Source: a virus
Reading direction: 5' to 3' (one strand)
DNA: 41,299 nucleotides
Virus record (IMG/VR): IMGVR_UViG_3300028666_000056
Coordinates: 1 to 41,299 of that record
Shown: one piece after another, positions 30,066-37,761 of the stretch
Layout of the letters: each line of letters begins with the position of its first letter
Numbering within the stretch: position 1 is the stretch's first letter
Translations under genes and position numbers: made by a program
The notes under the pieces: generated by a model
What the model was told of the DNA's origin: nothing
The model's input: the letters and a program-made list of their open reading frames with translations, nothing else
Databases searched by the model: none

Positions 30066-31114
30066 ACGGTTTTGTTAGCCTGCTTGATGTTGGATTTTAA
30101 TTTCTCTTCTGGCGTCATCATAGATTGAGGCTTGATCGAATCAAGCTCTTCGTCGCGAATGCGGCCCATATCGGGCGTGAAGTTGGAGTCGCGAGTCGGC
30201 TCTTCAGTCAACTCGTCTTCGCGCCGCTTGTACCAGTTCTTCACTCGCATTGCGAAATCGGAACTGTCAACTGCAGTCTGCGTCTTCTTGATATCGCTGG
30301 CGGGAGTACGCTTAGGAGCGTAGGGGTTTAGCTTGTCAAGTTGCTTGAACTTCGACACGTAATCACTGTGGACTAATTTGTCGGTCGTGATGTCCGTCGG
30401 ATGCAAGTTGTGGCCATGTAACCAAGCGAACGCAGCTTTGTTTGCATTGCCGCCTTGTCTCTGATGTACGTGCTCTGCGAGCTTGCGGGCTAAACCAAGT
30501 TCCACTTTCGGATTCTGCTTGAGGTGTGCTTCAAGTTTATCGTGCGACATTTGCGGAAGGTCTTTGTATTCCGGCTTGAGGGAGCCGTCGCGCTGCATGC
30601 GGCCAACGATTTCATCGACCGTAGGCTTAAGAAGTCCCCAACGCCCTATAGCGCGAGTGCCCTTAAACTTGCCTGACTGTATAGGCTTGTGTTTCACGTT
30701 TTTCCCACCAGTCGATTCGATCTGTTCCACGTTCCAAAGGAAGTGATCCATTGGATGGGTTCCAAAATCTTCTGAATGATCTTCTGCTTGGGCCACTGCC
30801 GGAGGAGCCGACGGCTTAAACTGCGGGCGGTGCATCTGGCTACCCATTGGACTGACTGCAGTCGCGAGGCTTAGTCCGACAGCCGTAGCTTTTTGACGAA
30901 GAGACTTTGAGATGTCAGTGTTTTCTACCCACGAAGACATGGCATGGCCGTCGATGTATTCCGAAACAGCTTCCACGGCTTCTTTCAAGGTCTCGCAGGA
31001 CATCGCGATCTCTTGTGTCATCGGGAACATCATAAAAACAGGATTCAAATCTTCTATGTCGGAGATTTTGAAGAACTGCTTGTCTTGGTTCGGCGATTGA
31101 ACAAATAAAATCAT
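30062..31114 (-). CDS. Virion-associated lytic transglycosylase-like protein
   Basis: A 350-residue protein. Residues 1-115 are an unknown N-terminal region. Residues about 120-260 look like a lysozyme-fold SLT domain: Q-I-E133-S-T-G-G (E133 the candidate catalytic acid), A-I-G-R-W-G-L-L-K-P-T-V (the G-x-x-G-L-M/L-x-x-T pattern), a helix with L-G-L-A-R-K-L-A-E-H-V, and A-F-A-W-L-H-G-H-N-L, then Y-V-S-K-F. Such domains cut peptidoglycan glycan strands without hydrolysis. In the structural operon it most likely opens the wall locally during DNA entry. The rest is a charged, disordered tail. ATGA overlaps on both sides. Confidence 0.7.
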   Translation of the reverse strand: MILFVQSPNQDKQFFKISDIEDLNPVFMMFPMTQEIAMSCETLKEAVEAVSEYIDGHAMSSWVENTDISKSLRQKATAVGLSLATAVSPMGSQMHRPQFKPSAPPAVAQAEDHSEDFGTHPMDHFLWNVEQIESTGGKNVKHKPIQSGKFKGTRAIGRWGLLKPTVDEIVGRMQRDGSLKPEYKDLPQMSHDKLEAHLKQNPKVELGLARKLAEHVHQRQGGNANKAAFAWLHGHNLHPTDITTDKLVHSDYVSKFKQLDKLNPYAPKRTPASDIKKTQTAVDSSDFAMRVKNWYKRREDELTEEPTRDSNFTPDMGRIRDEELDSIKPQSMMTPEEKLKSNIKQANKTV

Positions 31115-32907
31115 GCAGCCTGCCTTTCGCTGATCAGTCGACGAAAGTGATCTGCCCAGCTTTTGAGGATATCGCGTTTAGCGGCTGGGAGTTGATCAAT
31201 TGCATCGGCGATTGCCGCCATATGCGCATACTTTGGTCCGTCGGGATGCCACGTGTCCGAGAAGTGCCGCAGCATTTGATTGCGTGGGTCTACGTCGGGT
31301 TCGTTTCTGATCGCTTTCGTTTCCAAGTATGGATTCTCCGCAAGTGACTTAAATGTTTCTCCAGCTTCTTCGGGTGTCATGCCCGAGATTATGTTTCTGA
31401 CGCCGCTGTTGAGCAAGGACCTTTGTTTGAAAGTCAGCTTGCCCTTCTTGTTGACTATATCAGAAATTGCCGAGAGAGCATCCTTTTTATTGCTTGGAAG
31501 AGATTTCAATTGCTTAGCAGTGATTTTTGGCGTGGCAGGTGACGAATTGCGCGTATCCTGGAATGCATGATGCAGTGAGCTAACATCATACATATTGTCG
31601 CCTTCGGGATCTGCTTGCATCGCGGTGTTCCAGTTGTTCATCTTGTGCCAGCGATTATTGAAATTGTCGCGGACGTGATTGCGCACGTCAGGATCTTTGA
31701 TGTGTGCGACCTGACTTTCGAGTTCGTCTTTGATCTTCTGGCCGTGCTGTGACCACCAGTCAACTAGCTCGTGGTGAGAAGAGAAGCCCTGCGCTCCGCG
31801 ATGTAAGTGGTGCAACGCAGATTTGGTGATGTAGGCCATTGGGGTCTCTTTGACTTGCGACATTTCTGGATCAGCTGATGCCATCCACTTGGCTCTCGGG
31901 CCTTCGCGGAGTATCTTTGAGTACTGCATGTTGCGTTCGTGATCAATCGCTAAAACTGGATTGTATCCTTGCACATTCGTCGTGTCGGGCGAGACCAGGA
32001 GATTACCCCAGTGCCTGTCAAGGTTGTTTGTCAGATAGTCCATCACGCCGATCTTATGAATGTCGGTCGGGTTGACTTGATACTTGTCTTTGTTGTAGGA
32101 CTTCGCGCCCATCTCGTAACCATGTGCAAATTTATGCACAGTTAAAGGCACACCTTTATGCTCATGCGCTGACACATCTTCGGCGAGATCACCGATGTTG
32201 CCAGCGTTGAACAAGGCTTTGGTCGCCATAGTCGCCCAGCCAAGAATAGGATGTTTGACCCAGGACTTGGTTGCTGATTCGATTTCGCGGTGATACGGTT
32301 TGGCCATATACTTGTTGGGCGAATGGGGATACTCAGTATCTTCGATTTCGTGAACCATCTTGGGTGAAATTCCCTTTTCATCCAGCTTACTGGCGGGGAA
32401 TTCCATATTTTTATCATTGAGCATTTTGGCGTGCTCAGGGTGAACTGGGAACTGAGTAATGTGCGGCTTTGCATCAACGACAAGATTAGCATCTTCATTG
32501 TGCTTCTTAGCTACGCGGTTCCAATCCTTTTCTTTGACTGCCTTTTTCAAATCGGAAATGGTCAGATTCTGGAGTGAGCTTGCAGCCCACGTGCCGAATT
32601 CGTAAACGGATTTTTCCAGGAGTTGTCGGTGAAAGTTGCTGGGTAAACTGTCGAGAGTTTCCTGGCGATATCCAGGAACCGTCAGATATTTCTTGAGAAA
32701 ATGAAGGCCCATGTGGTCGGGCGCAAACTGTTGCTTAACGATGAATGGAACATGCTTTGCGACAAGTTCGCCGAACGCTGCTCGGCCTTCCGGCCCGAGT
32801 TCAGACTCAAGGGCTTCCATGAATTCACCAAGGGAGATCGTCCCAACGGGTTCGGTCTTTTCTAAGGACTGATCTCGCTGAGATAGCCAACGCTTGATGC
32901 TCTTCAT
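31111..32907 (-). CDS. HipA/PI3K-type protein kinase-like virion protein
   Basis: A 598-residue protein. An N-terminal helical region precedes a kinase-like core at about 195-330. The core has a candidate ATP lysine in Y-M-A-K203-P-Y, a catalytic-loop pattern D-Y-L-T-N-N-L-D297-R-H-W-G-N302, and the metal-binding A-I-D322-H-E-R-N-M. D-R-H-x-x-N followed by I-D-H is the signature shared by HipA, FAM20 and PI3/4-kinase folds, and all key residues are kept. The target could be a host protein, a lipid or itself. The C-terminal 270 residues are helical. It starts a few bases after the previous stop without a ribosome site. It is probably packaged or ejected with the DNA. Confidence 0.7.
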   Translation of the reverse strand: MKSIKRWLSQRDQSLEKTEPVGTISLGEFMEALESELGPEGRAAFGELVAKHVPFIVKQQFAPDHMGLHFLKKYLTVPGYRQETLDSLPSNFHRQLLEKSVYEFGTWAASSLQNLTISDLKKAVKEKDWNRVAKKHNEDANLVVDAKPHITQFPVHPEHAKMLNDKNMEFPASKLDEKGISPKMVHEIEDTEYPHSPNKYMAKPYHREIESATKSWVKHPILGWATMATKALFNAGNIGDLAEDVSAHEHKGVPLTVHKFAHGYEMGAKSYNKDKYQVNPTDIHKIGVMDYLTNNLDRHWGNLLVSPDTTNVQGYNPVLAIDHERNMQYSKILREGPRAKWMASADPEMSQVKETPMAYITKSALHHLHRGAQGFSSHHELVDWWSQHGQKIKDELESQVAHIKDPDVRNHVRDNFNNRWHKMNNWNTAMQADPEGDNMYDVSSLHHAFQDTRNSSPATPKITAKQLKSLPSNKKDALSAISDIVNKKGKLTFKQRSLLNSGVRNIISGMTPEEAGETFKSLAENPYLETKAIRNEPDVDPRNQMLRHFSDTWHPDGPKYAHMAAIADAIDQLPAAKRDILKSWADHFRRLISERQAA

Positions 32908-32908
32908 G

Positions 32909-34159
32909 TTACACGTTAGATGTGAAGAATGAGTTGCCGAACATTACCTTGAGGTGCTTGATGATCATGGCGTATCGCTTTTCCAATTTATCCAAGCGAA
33001 GTTCGATCAATTCGATGATGCGATCTGTGACGGACTGCGACAAGCCATCGACGCTCATGGACTGAGATGCAATCCTGAACAACGGCAACATGACTTCGAG
33101 CGCATAAATTGCCGCTGCGGAGCCGATTGCCTCATTGACGATGACCGGAACCATTCCTTCTGGGTCCATCAAACCTGTTTCGCACTCGACAGTCCAGAAC
33201 GCAGGCAAAAAGCCCAACGCTCCAATGACTTGCAATAATGCTGAACCAGTGAGTGAACCGGCCTGTGCTTCAAAGCCGAGACCGCCGCCAGAGAACACCA
33301 CTCCAAGCGGAACGACGTTGAGCAGACCGCGAGTTGCGTTGCCCATTTCAATCCATTCGTTTGGAATGCGATAAATTTCTGAACCGGACGGGAAGCGATG
33401 ATCGTGTTTCGGTTTTGAAGTCGCTGTTGCCCAGAAAGCCGGTGTCATTATCGGTACATTGCCGAGATTTCCGACCTGCTGCGAAACATACAGATTGTTG
33501 TTGTACTTTACGACTGCGCCGATGCCATAGGTGGTCACGTTTGACCATGCACCATCCCACGCAGCTAGAGTCCATTGCGCAGGCGATGTGTCAGGCTGAT
33601 TTCCGACGTTGGCACTCACTGCAGAAGCATAGCTTGAGCCATTCCAAGTGACGATTGCGCCGAGTCCATAGGGAGTTCCCAAGTGCCAAGGATTGGTGTG
33701 TCGCGGGCTTTGGCCGTCTGGAAATAAACCCTCGTGATCGTTTTCCAAAGAAACTGATTCTTCTTCGCCGAAATCATTGATCGAACCATACGCTGCCGAG
33801 CAGATCGCAAGGCGCTTCACGCGGCGGATGGGTTTGAACGGGATTTCAAGTGCGACGAACTGAGCATAAAGTTGCGGATCGAATGGCATGCGATGGCGTA
33901 CAAGGCGCGTTTGCACGCTGGTCTTAGCTTCCAATTGGAACCGTCCAAGCCCGCGTTTGATGAAAGATTCGAGATCCTTCGGTCCAAGGCGTTCTTTGGT
34001 CAGCGGCGAGATAAGCGGAATGCCGAACAGATAGCTGCGGGCCATCGTTTCGCCGTCAATGAGAGGTTCCAGCTCTGCGTACAGGCCGGTGCCATCTATT
34101 TGGCGTTCGGGGAAGGTTGCACCAGTCCCCTTTTTGGCTTTCTTCATGTTGGTTGACAT
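32909..34159 (-). CDS. Structural protein with inserted chitin-binding-like modules
   Basis: A 416-residue protein in which a structural scaffold is split by an insert. Residues 1-145 and about 265-416 look like one phage structural protein with A-S-Q-S-M-S-V-D-G-L-S-Q-S-V-T and a helical C-terminus. Between them (about 150-260) lie two short repeats with the pattern G-x-I/A-V-x-W/Y-x-x-x-x-Y ... P-x-x-x-x-x-W (W-N-G-S-S-Y ... P-A-Q-W and Y-N-N-N-L-Y ... P-A-F-W). This recalls ChtBD3/CBM5-type carbohydrate-binding modules, which phages often display on the capsid. TAATG overlap with the upstream gene. Confidence 0.65.
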   Translation of the reverse strand: MSTNMKKAKKGTGATFPERQIDGTGLYAELEPLIDGETMARSYLFGIPLISPLTKERLGPKDLESFIKRGLGRFQLEAKTSVQTRLVRHRMPFDPQLYAQFVALEIPFKPIRRVKRLAICSAAYGSINDFGEEESVSLENDHEGLFPDGQSPRHTNPWHLGTPYGLGAIVTWNGSSYASAVSANVGNQPDTSPAQWTLAAWDGAWSNVTTYGIGAVVKYNNNLYVSQQVGNLGNVPIMTPAFWATATSKPKHDHRFPSGSEIYRIPNEWIEMGNATRGLLNVVPLGVVFSGGGLGFEAQAGSLTGSALLQVIGALGFLPAFWTVECETGLMDPEGMVPVIVNEAIGSAAAIYALEVMLPLFRIASQSMSVDGLSQSVTDRIIELIELRLDKLEKRYAMIIKHLKVMFGNSFFTSNV

Positions 34160-34578
34160 TATGCGTAAAACCTATTGCTGCCTGTGCCAGAGGCGACTAA
34201 ACGACCTTCCGGCAAAAGGGTTTGGATTGAAGTTCCGTCGGTGAGAGTCAGGGTCATATTGCCTTGAATCACATCGTTCGGCATAATCGTGATCTTCCAA
34301 ATCGAGCGGTCGTCGGCGGGGAACGCCATTACCGCAACGCGTTGAACTACCAAGCACGAGTCTAAGTTATCGAAATTAGCTACTAATGTGGCAGCAGACG
34401 ACGGCATGTAGCGGGTCGGGCAATCGGTGTCGCACGCGTTTGCGCAACCGCTCGATGAGATAGAAACAATCTGGATGTACATATCCTGACCACTACCGTT
34501 AACGTGTTCAAATTGCGGAACGACGTCGTATGCATTGACGTTGTAGACGCTTTCTAGGAAAACAAAGGCTAGCTTCAT
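34159..34578 (-). CDS. Small Cys-containing structural-module protein
   Basis: A 139-residue, beta-rich protein with a Cys cluster (S-G-C-A-N-A-C-D-T-D-C-P-T-R-Y, about 44-58) that could bind a metal, and a C-terminal beta part (T-L-T-L-T-D-G-T-S-I-Q-T-L-L). A strong GGAGG precedes the ATG. The late motif lies 32 bases before the start, so this gene opens the large late transcript. Family not recognised. Confidence 0.6.
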   Translation of the reverse strand: MKLAFVFLESVYNVNAYDVVPQFEHVNGSGQDMYIQIVSISSSGCANACDTDCPTRYMPSSAATLVANFDNLDSCLVVQRVAVMAFPADDRSIWKITIMPNDVIQGNMTLTLTDGTSIQTLLPEGRLVASGTGSNRFYA

Positions 34579-34610
34579 AGGCGCAATCCTCCAAAAGGAT
34601 GTACGCCCAT

Positions 34611-34620
34611 AAGATTAGGC
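34611..34620 (-). promoter_or_regulatory. Late motif RCCTAATCTW, copy 7 (start of the late structural block)
   Basis: The minus strand reads GCCTAATCTT, 32 bases before ATG 34578. Its TAA is the stop of the prohead protease gene. It is the most upstream copy in the window; beyond it only ordinary promoters are seen. Confidence 0.6.
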
Positions 34621-35322
34621 TCTTGTCTTGCCACGTTTCTGCTTGGATTTACCCTGTCTTTTCGGCTGTTTACCGCCGCGCATGGCTTGTTCCATAGCAA
34701 CTTGCTGATCATACGAGGGATGATTGCCGAGGAACATTGACGGAGGTGCGTTGTTGGTGCGCGGAATACCAATATGGTCAACGATTCCCCACGTGCGGGC
34801 AGTCGCGGCGGTTAAAGTCCAGTCGGCATTGTGCTTCGACTTGATTTTGTCGTCGAAATCTTTTAAAGTCTTGCCGGTGTCTTCGGCTAAATTTTGGAAC
34901 AATTTCTTATTCAACATGGCCGTGACTTTGGCGGACTCTTGCACATCAGCGTTTTTACCTACTGCGAAGCTCGACACTTGATGGATCAGGATGTGCATGT
35001 CTTTGGCCGCGAAACGATAGCCCTTGGTACCTGCCGCGAGCAGCGATGCTCCACAAGACATTGCCATTCCAACGCCGATGGTAGCGACCGGCTTGTGCGA
35101 TGACTTGATCAAGTCGCGGATTGCGGTAAGGGCATAAACCTCGCCGCCGTAGCTGTTGATGAACACTGGAATGATCTGGCACTCTTGGTCTTTTTCGAGT
35201 TCCATGAATTTATCATAGAATCTGATCACCGCGTCGCTGTCGAAATCTGTGACCCAGACCATCTTACTGTCCGGTGCCATCGACAACATTCGCATCAAGT
35301 CCTTCTCCATACCGTTACTCAT
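34615..35322 (-). CDS. ClpP-type prohead (head maturation) protease
   Basis: A 235-residue serine protease of the ClpP/crotonase fold. The oxyanion loop region F-I-N-S-Y-G-G-E-V is at 55-62, the nucleophile S89 is in G-M-A-M-S-C-G-A-S-L-L-A-A-G, and the His H114 is in I-L-I-H-Q-V-S-S. The third residue is probably an Asp around 165-170. Short length and position upstream of structural genes fit the phage prohead protease, which trims scaffold and capsid proteins. The very basic C-terminus (K-Q-P-K-R-Q-G-K-S-K-Q-K-R) may bind scaffold or DNA. GGGAG precedes the ATG. Its TAA is within the late motif, so its stop and the start of the late block are joined. Confidence 0.85.
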   Translation of the reverse strand: MSNGMEKDLMRMLSMAPDSKMVWVTDFDSDAVIRFYDKFMELEKDQECQIIPVFINSYGGEVYALTAIRDLIKSSHKPVATIGVGMAMSCGASLLAAGTKGYRFAAKDMHILIHQVSSFAVGKNADVQESAKVTAMLNKKLFQNLAEDTGKTLKDFDDKIKSKHNADWTLTAATARTWGIVDHIGIPRTNNAPPSMFLGNHPSYDQQVAMEQAMRGGKQPKRQGKSKQKRGKTRA

Positions 35323-35632
35323 CGTCTCTCCCGTCGGTGGTTCTGATTCGTTTACTTTCGTCGTTCGTTTTTACATTGCTCACAACAAGTTTCACTATGG
35401 AATCATCTTCGGCGCGAACCGGCGTGATCCATGGCGGGTTGTCGCTGTCATCAAGACTCAGTGACTCAGGGTATCCAGTACGGCCAACAAAACATTTCCA
35501 GACAGGTCCGTCGATCACTAGGAAGCCGCCGATCACGAGACCGTCTGAATTGACTACGGGGAAAACTTCAAAGGCTGGAGTCCAGCCGTCGAACGCGACA
35601 ACGAATTTTTTGGTGACATCACTTTCGTTCAT
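35315..35632 (-). CDS. Hypothetical protein before the prohead protease
   Basis: A 105-residue protein. I use the ATG at 35632, which has GGAG seven bases upstream; a longer frame from 35737 would overlap the previous gene by more than 100 bases. The body is beta-like (F-V-V-A-F-D-G-W-T-P-A-F-E-V-F, V-I-G-G-F-L-V-I-D-G) with a polar C-terminus rich in Asp and Arg. It overlaps the protease start by eight bases. Function unknown; perhaps an assembly factor by position. Confidence 0.55.
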   Translation of the reverse strand: MNESDVTKKFVVAFDGWTPAFEVFPVVNSDGLVIGGFLVIDGPVWKCFVGRTGYPESLSLDDSDNPPWITPVRAEDDSIVKLVVSNVKTNDESKRIRTTDGRDDE

Positions 35633-35894
35633 TTTGGTCTCCACCTTGGGCTTTGAAGGAAAAGTTTCCTTTATCGTCGAGGCCATAGGTCTTCTTGGTA
35701 AATTCGATTGCACTGTCGGACACATACCACATGACAATGTTCAATGCCGCGCTGAGTATGGCGTCGAGCGGGACGGGTTGCTCGCACAGTAACAGGAGAC
35801 CTACACAACCTAAATTCAGCACGCCTAAGAACATGTTTGCTTTTGAAAACACTTGAAAAATTTTAAGCTTGGTTCTGGGTTTTATTTGAAGCAT
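35619..35894 (-). CDS. Small two-TM membrane protein
   Basis: A 91-residue protein starting at the ATG at 35894, which has AGGAG upstream; an in-frame ATG at 35999 would lie inside the previous gene. A basic N-terminus (K-P-R-T-K-L-K) is followed by a strongly hydrophobic helix (F-L-G-V-L-N-L-G-C-V-G-L-L-L-L) and a second hydrophobic stretch (I-L-S-A-A-L-N-I-V-M-W-Y-V), then a polar C-terminus. Likely an inner-membrane protein of the host. It overlaps the upstream metallopeptidase gene by 32 bases. Function unknown. Confidence 0.6.
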   Translation of the reverse strand: MLQIKPRTKLKIFQVFSKANMFLGVLNLGCVGLLLLCEQPVPLDAILSAALNIVMWYVSDSAIEFTKKTYGLDDKGNFSFKAQGGDQNERK

Positions 35895-36414
35895 ACCTTC
35901 TCCTGTATTGTTTCTCAAAGTGACGCGACATCTTAGTGTATACCTTGACGGGCGGTCTTTTACCAGTGATATAAAACTGGAAGTAATACCACATGTCAAC
36001 GCGGCGTGTTGCGAGGAATTTGTAGCGCGGTATTTTTAGGTCCAGGTCGTGGAACACCGCGTCTTGAAGTTTGGCGTCATTTTTCTCGGTGAGCCAAATC
36101 AAGTAACGGTGACCTTTGGATATAGGAGGTTGACCTTTGACCCAATTGGCGTCAGCTTCCAAAGCAGCGGTGACTTCCGCATCTTCTTTACGATTGGCCG
36201 CGATCCATCCACGGTGGTGGGCCAACTCGTGGACAAGTGCTAGAATTAAACTGGTTTTTGATTGGCGTGTCCAGCGGTAAACTGTGATTTTGGTTCCGTC
36301 ATTATGCCATTCGGCTTCTGGGTCGCCACGCTTGTAGACCTTCCACTCGATTTTAATGCCGAGTCCAGCCGCGTACTTTTCTATGCGAGCGATTTCTTTG
36401 TCACGAATTCCCAT
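35863..36414 (-). CDS. HExxH zinc metallopeptidase-like protein
   Basis: A 183-residue protein with V-H62-E63-L-A-H66-H in the middle of a helix, the zinc-binding HExxH signature, and a downstream Glu-containing helix (E-V-T-A-A-L-E-A-D-A-N-W-V) that could give the third ligand. The rest is basic, especially the C-terminus (K-Q-Y-R-R-R-Y). It could be a protease acting on host or phage proteins, or an inactive relative. The predicted promoter ends so close that transcription would begin at the A of the ATG, giving a leaderless mRNA; no ribosome site is present. First gene of the block that ends in the prohead protease. Confidence 0.65.
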   Translation of the reverse strand: MGIRDKEIARIEKYAAGLGIKIEWKVYKRGDPEAEWHNDGTKITVYRWTRQSKTSLILALVHELAHHRGWIAANRKEDAEVTAALEADANWVKGQPPISKGHRYLIWLTEKNDAKLQDAVFHDLDLKIPRYKFLATRRVDMWYYFQFYITGKRPPVKVYTKMSRHFEKQYRRRYASNKTQNQA

Positions 36415-36419
36415 AAGGC

Positions 36420-36449
36420 ATAATACCAGGAAAACGGGCTGGATGTCCA
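36420..36449 (-). promoter_or_regulatory. Extended -10 promoter, probably giving a leaderless mRNA
   Basis: Minus strand: TGGACA (36444-36449), 18-base spacer, TGG then TATTAT (36420-36425), an extended -10. The start site six to seven bases on falls at the A of ATG 36414. The -35 sits inside the hairpin of the terminator of the preceding operon. Confidence 0.6.
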
Positions 36450-36454
36450 GCCCG
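36431..36454 (-). terminator. Rho-independent terminator of the DUF932 operon
   Basis: On the minus strand, CGGGCTGGA and TCCAGCCCG (36435-36454 overall) form a strong hairpin followed by TTTT (36431-36434). It lies nine bases after the stop of the 89-residue gene and overlaps the next promoter. Confidence 0.8.
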
Positions 36455-36462
36455 CTCCGAAT

Positions 36463-36732
36463 CTATTTTGCAGCTTCTAACATTACTGCGGTAGGAGCTG
36501 TCCAGCCAGGTGCATCCGACGCGATGTGTGATAACCAGATTTTGCCTGCCATCACTTCCGTTGCCAACTGCATTGCTCCGACAAGTCCCATCTGATTGCT
36601 GGGGAAGGGATTGTGTTCCACTTGCCCGCCTTTTTGCATCGCGATCAGGACTCTGTATCCCACTTTGGGGTCCAGGATTACCTGGACCAGTTTGTGGTTG
36701 ACGATTACTTCGCCTTTGATTTTGGTGCTCAT
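36463..36732 (-). CDS. Hypothetical protein linked to the DUF932 gene
   Basis: An 89-residue protein of mixed strand and helix (I-V-N-H-K-L-V-Q-V-I-L-D-P-K-V-G-Y, L-V-G-A-M-Q-L-A-T-E-V-M-A-G-K-I). No known domain. Coupled to the DUF932 gene by TAATG and followed by a strong hairpin terminator, so the two form a short operon. Function unknown. Confidence 0.6.
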   Translation of the reverse strand: MSTKIKGEVIVNHKLVQVILDPKVGYRVLIAMQKGGQVEHNPFPSNQMGLVGAMQLATEVMAGKIWLSHIASDAPGWTAPTAVMLEAAK

Positions 36733-37697
36733 TAGATTGCACCGCCGGTTGACATTGCGACTGCGACTTTCATAGCACGAGCGTTGATGTCTTTGCTCTG
36801 ACCAAACCAGAGGCTATCTTCACGCTTGTCGGCGTCATCTTTAGCTTCGTGGCTCAAGTACTGAGTGACACCGTTGTACAAACCCCACATTGTTCCACGT
36901 GAACCGGAAAGGTCTGCGCCGAAGCCTGTTTCAAAGAGCTTCGTGATATTCTCAGTCAAACCAGTCAAGCGAGTTTGCTGACGCTCGGTGATTTCTTCAG
37001 CCGAGAATTTCGGATAGAACACTTCGCGAACGAAGGTCTTGAGATCGGCTTCGTTGACTCCGCAGCGAACCATTGCTTTGTACTGTTCGCCGGTAGCCTC
37101 GAACTGTTGATTGGCTACGTTCACCATTTCGCGAACTTTTTCGAGAGCGATTTCGATTTTTGCAGTGTGACGAACGCGGAGAAGAGCTGCGTCCGTTGCG
37201 TTGATGGCCGATGCCAAGGTGTTAGCGCAAACTACGCGGATAGGAGAGAAACCCACCATTGCCGACGCAATTCCGTCATGGCGATTGGTGAGAAGGAGAT
37301 ACTTGCGAACCAAGTCGTTCGGAGCGATTTCCATCGGATTGCGATTCAACTGGGCCAAAACCCAAATCTTGCGACCGCCATCCAAAGAACCAGCGGTTTC
37401 AAGAGTCACTTCGCCAGAATCGACGAAGGGCTGGAAGAAATCGAAAGCCTTTTCGTTTTGGAGGGGAGTGTAGACCTTGCCAACTTCACCGAGCTTAGCG
37501 CCGTCGGTGTTGCGGATGATTGCTGAAGTGTCGCACAGGCGACCGTCGGCCAAATACATCGGAGTTTTGGTGACTCCCCAATTCAAGCCCGCAAGCTTGA
37601 TACCTTCTGCAATGGAAGGTGCAGCTGCAATGACTTTGCCCAGCTTGTGCCAGGGAACTTCTTTGACGCTGAACATATTTTCGACTTGGTGACTCAT
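36732..37697 (-). CDS. DUF932 (phage/plasmid-like TIGR03299) protein
   Basis: A 321-residue protein of the DUF932/TIGR03299 family widespread in phages and plasmids. The N-terminus has the conserved M-F-S-V-K-E-V-P-W-H-K-L-G, followed by G-L-N-W-G-V, V-G-K-V-Y-T-P-L-Q-N, a central T-N-R-H-D-G-I-A-S-A and the P-I-R-V-V-C-A-N-T-L signature. The biochemical role is unsettled; members are usually found in early or accessory regions of phages. It has its own predicted promoter (TTGCAA-N17-GATACT) and an AAGGAG ribosome site, so it may be expressed early. Length is near the family's usual. Confidence 0.85.
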   Translation of the reverse strand: MSHQVENMFSVKEVPWHKLGKVIAAAPSIAEGIKLAGLNWGVTKTPMYLADGRLCDTSAIIRNTDGAKLGEVGKVYTPLQNEKAFDFFQPFVDSGEVTLETAGSLDGGRKIWVLAQLNRNPMEIAPNDLVRKYLLLTNRHDGIASAMVGFSPIRVVCANTLASAINATDAALLRVRHTAKIEIALEKVREMVNVANQQFEATGEQYKAMVRCGVNEADLKTFVREVFYPKFSAEEITERQQTRLTGLTENITKLFETGFGADLSGSRGTMWGLYNGVTQYLSHEAKDDADKREDSLWFGQSKDINARAMKVAVAMSTGGAI

Positions 37698-37731
37698 TTA
37701 TTTCTCCTTGTGAGTTACTTGATACACAATT

Positions 37732-37760
37732 AGTATCTCACAAGCGTTGCGACTTTGCAA
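37732..37760 (-). promoter_or_regulatory. Promoter of the DUF932 gene
   Basis: Minus strand: TTGCAA (37755-37760), 17-base spacer, GATACT (37732-37737), with AAGGAG and ATG 37697 downstream. The 115-base gap 37698-37812 contains this promoter and a palindrome just upstream. Confidence 0.6.
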
Positions 37761-37761
37761 G

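Noticed and set aside
32909-34159. Major capsid protein
   Set aside because: The position after the protease is suggestive, but the chitin-binding-like insert and the terminal motifs fit another structural protein, and no HK97-fold capsid features are visible.
35633-35737. Longer N-terminal start for the gene before the prohead protease
   Set aside because: The extra 35 codons overlap the membrane-protein gene, and the internal ATG has a proper GGAG site.
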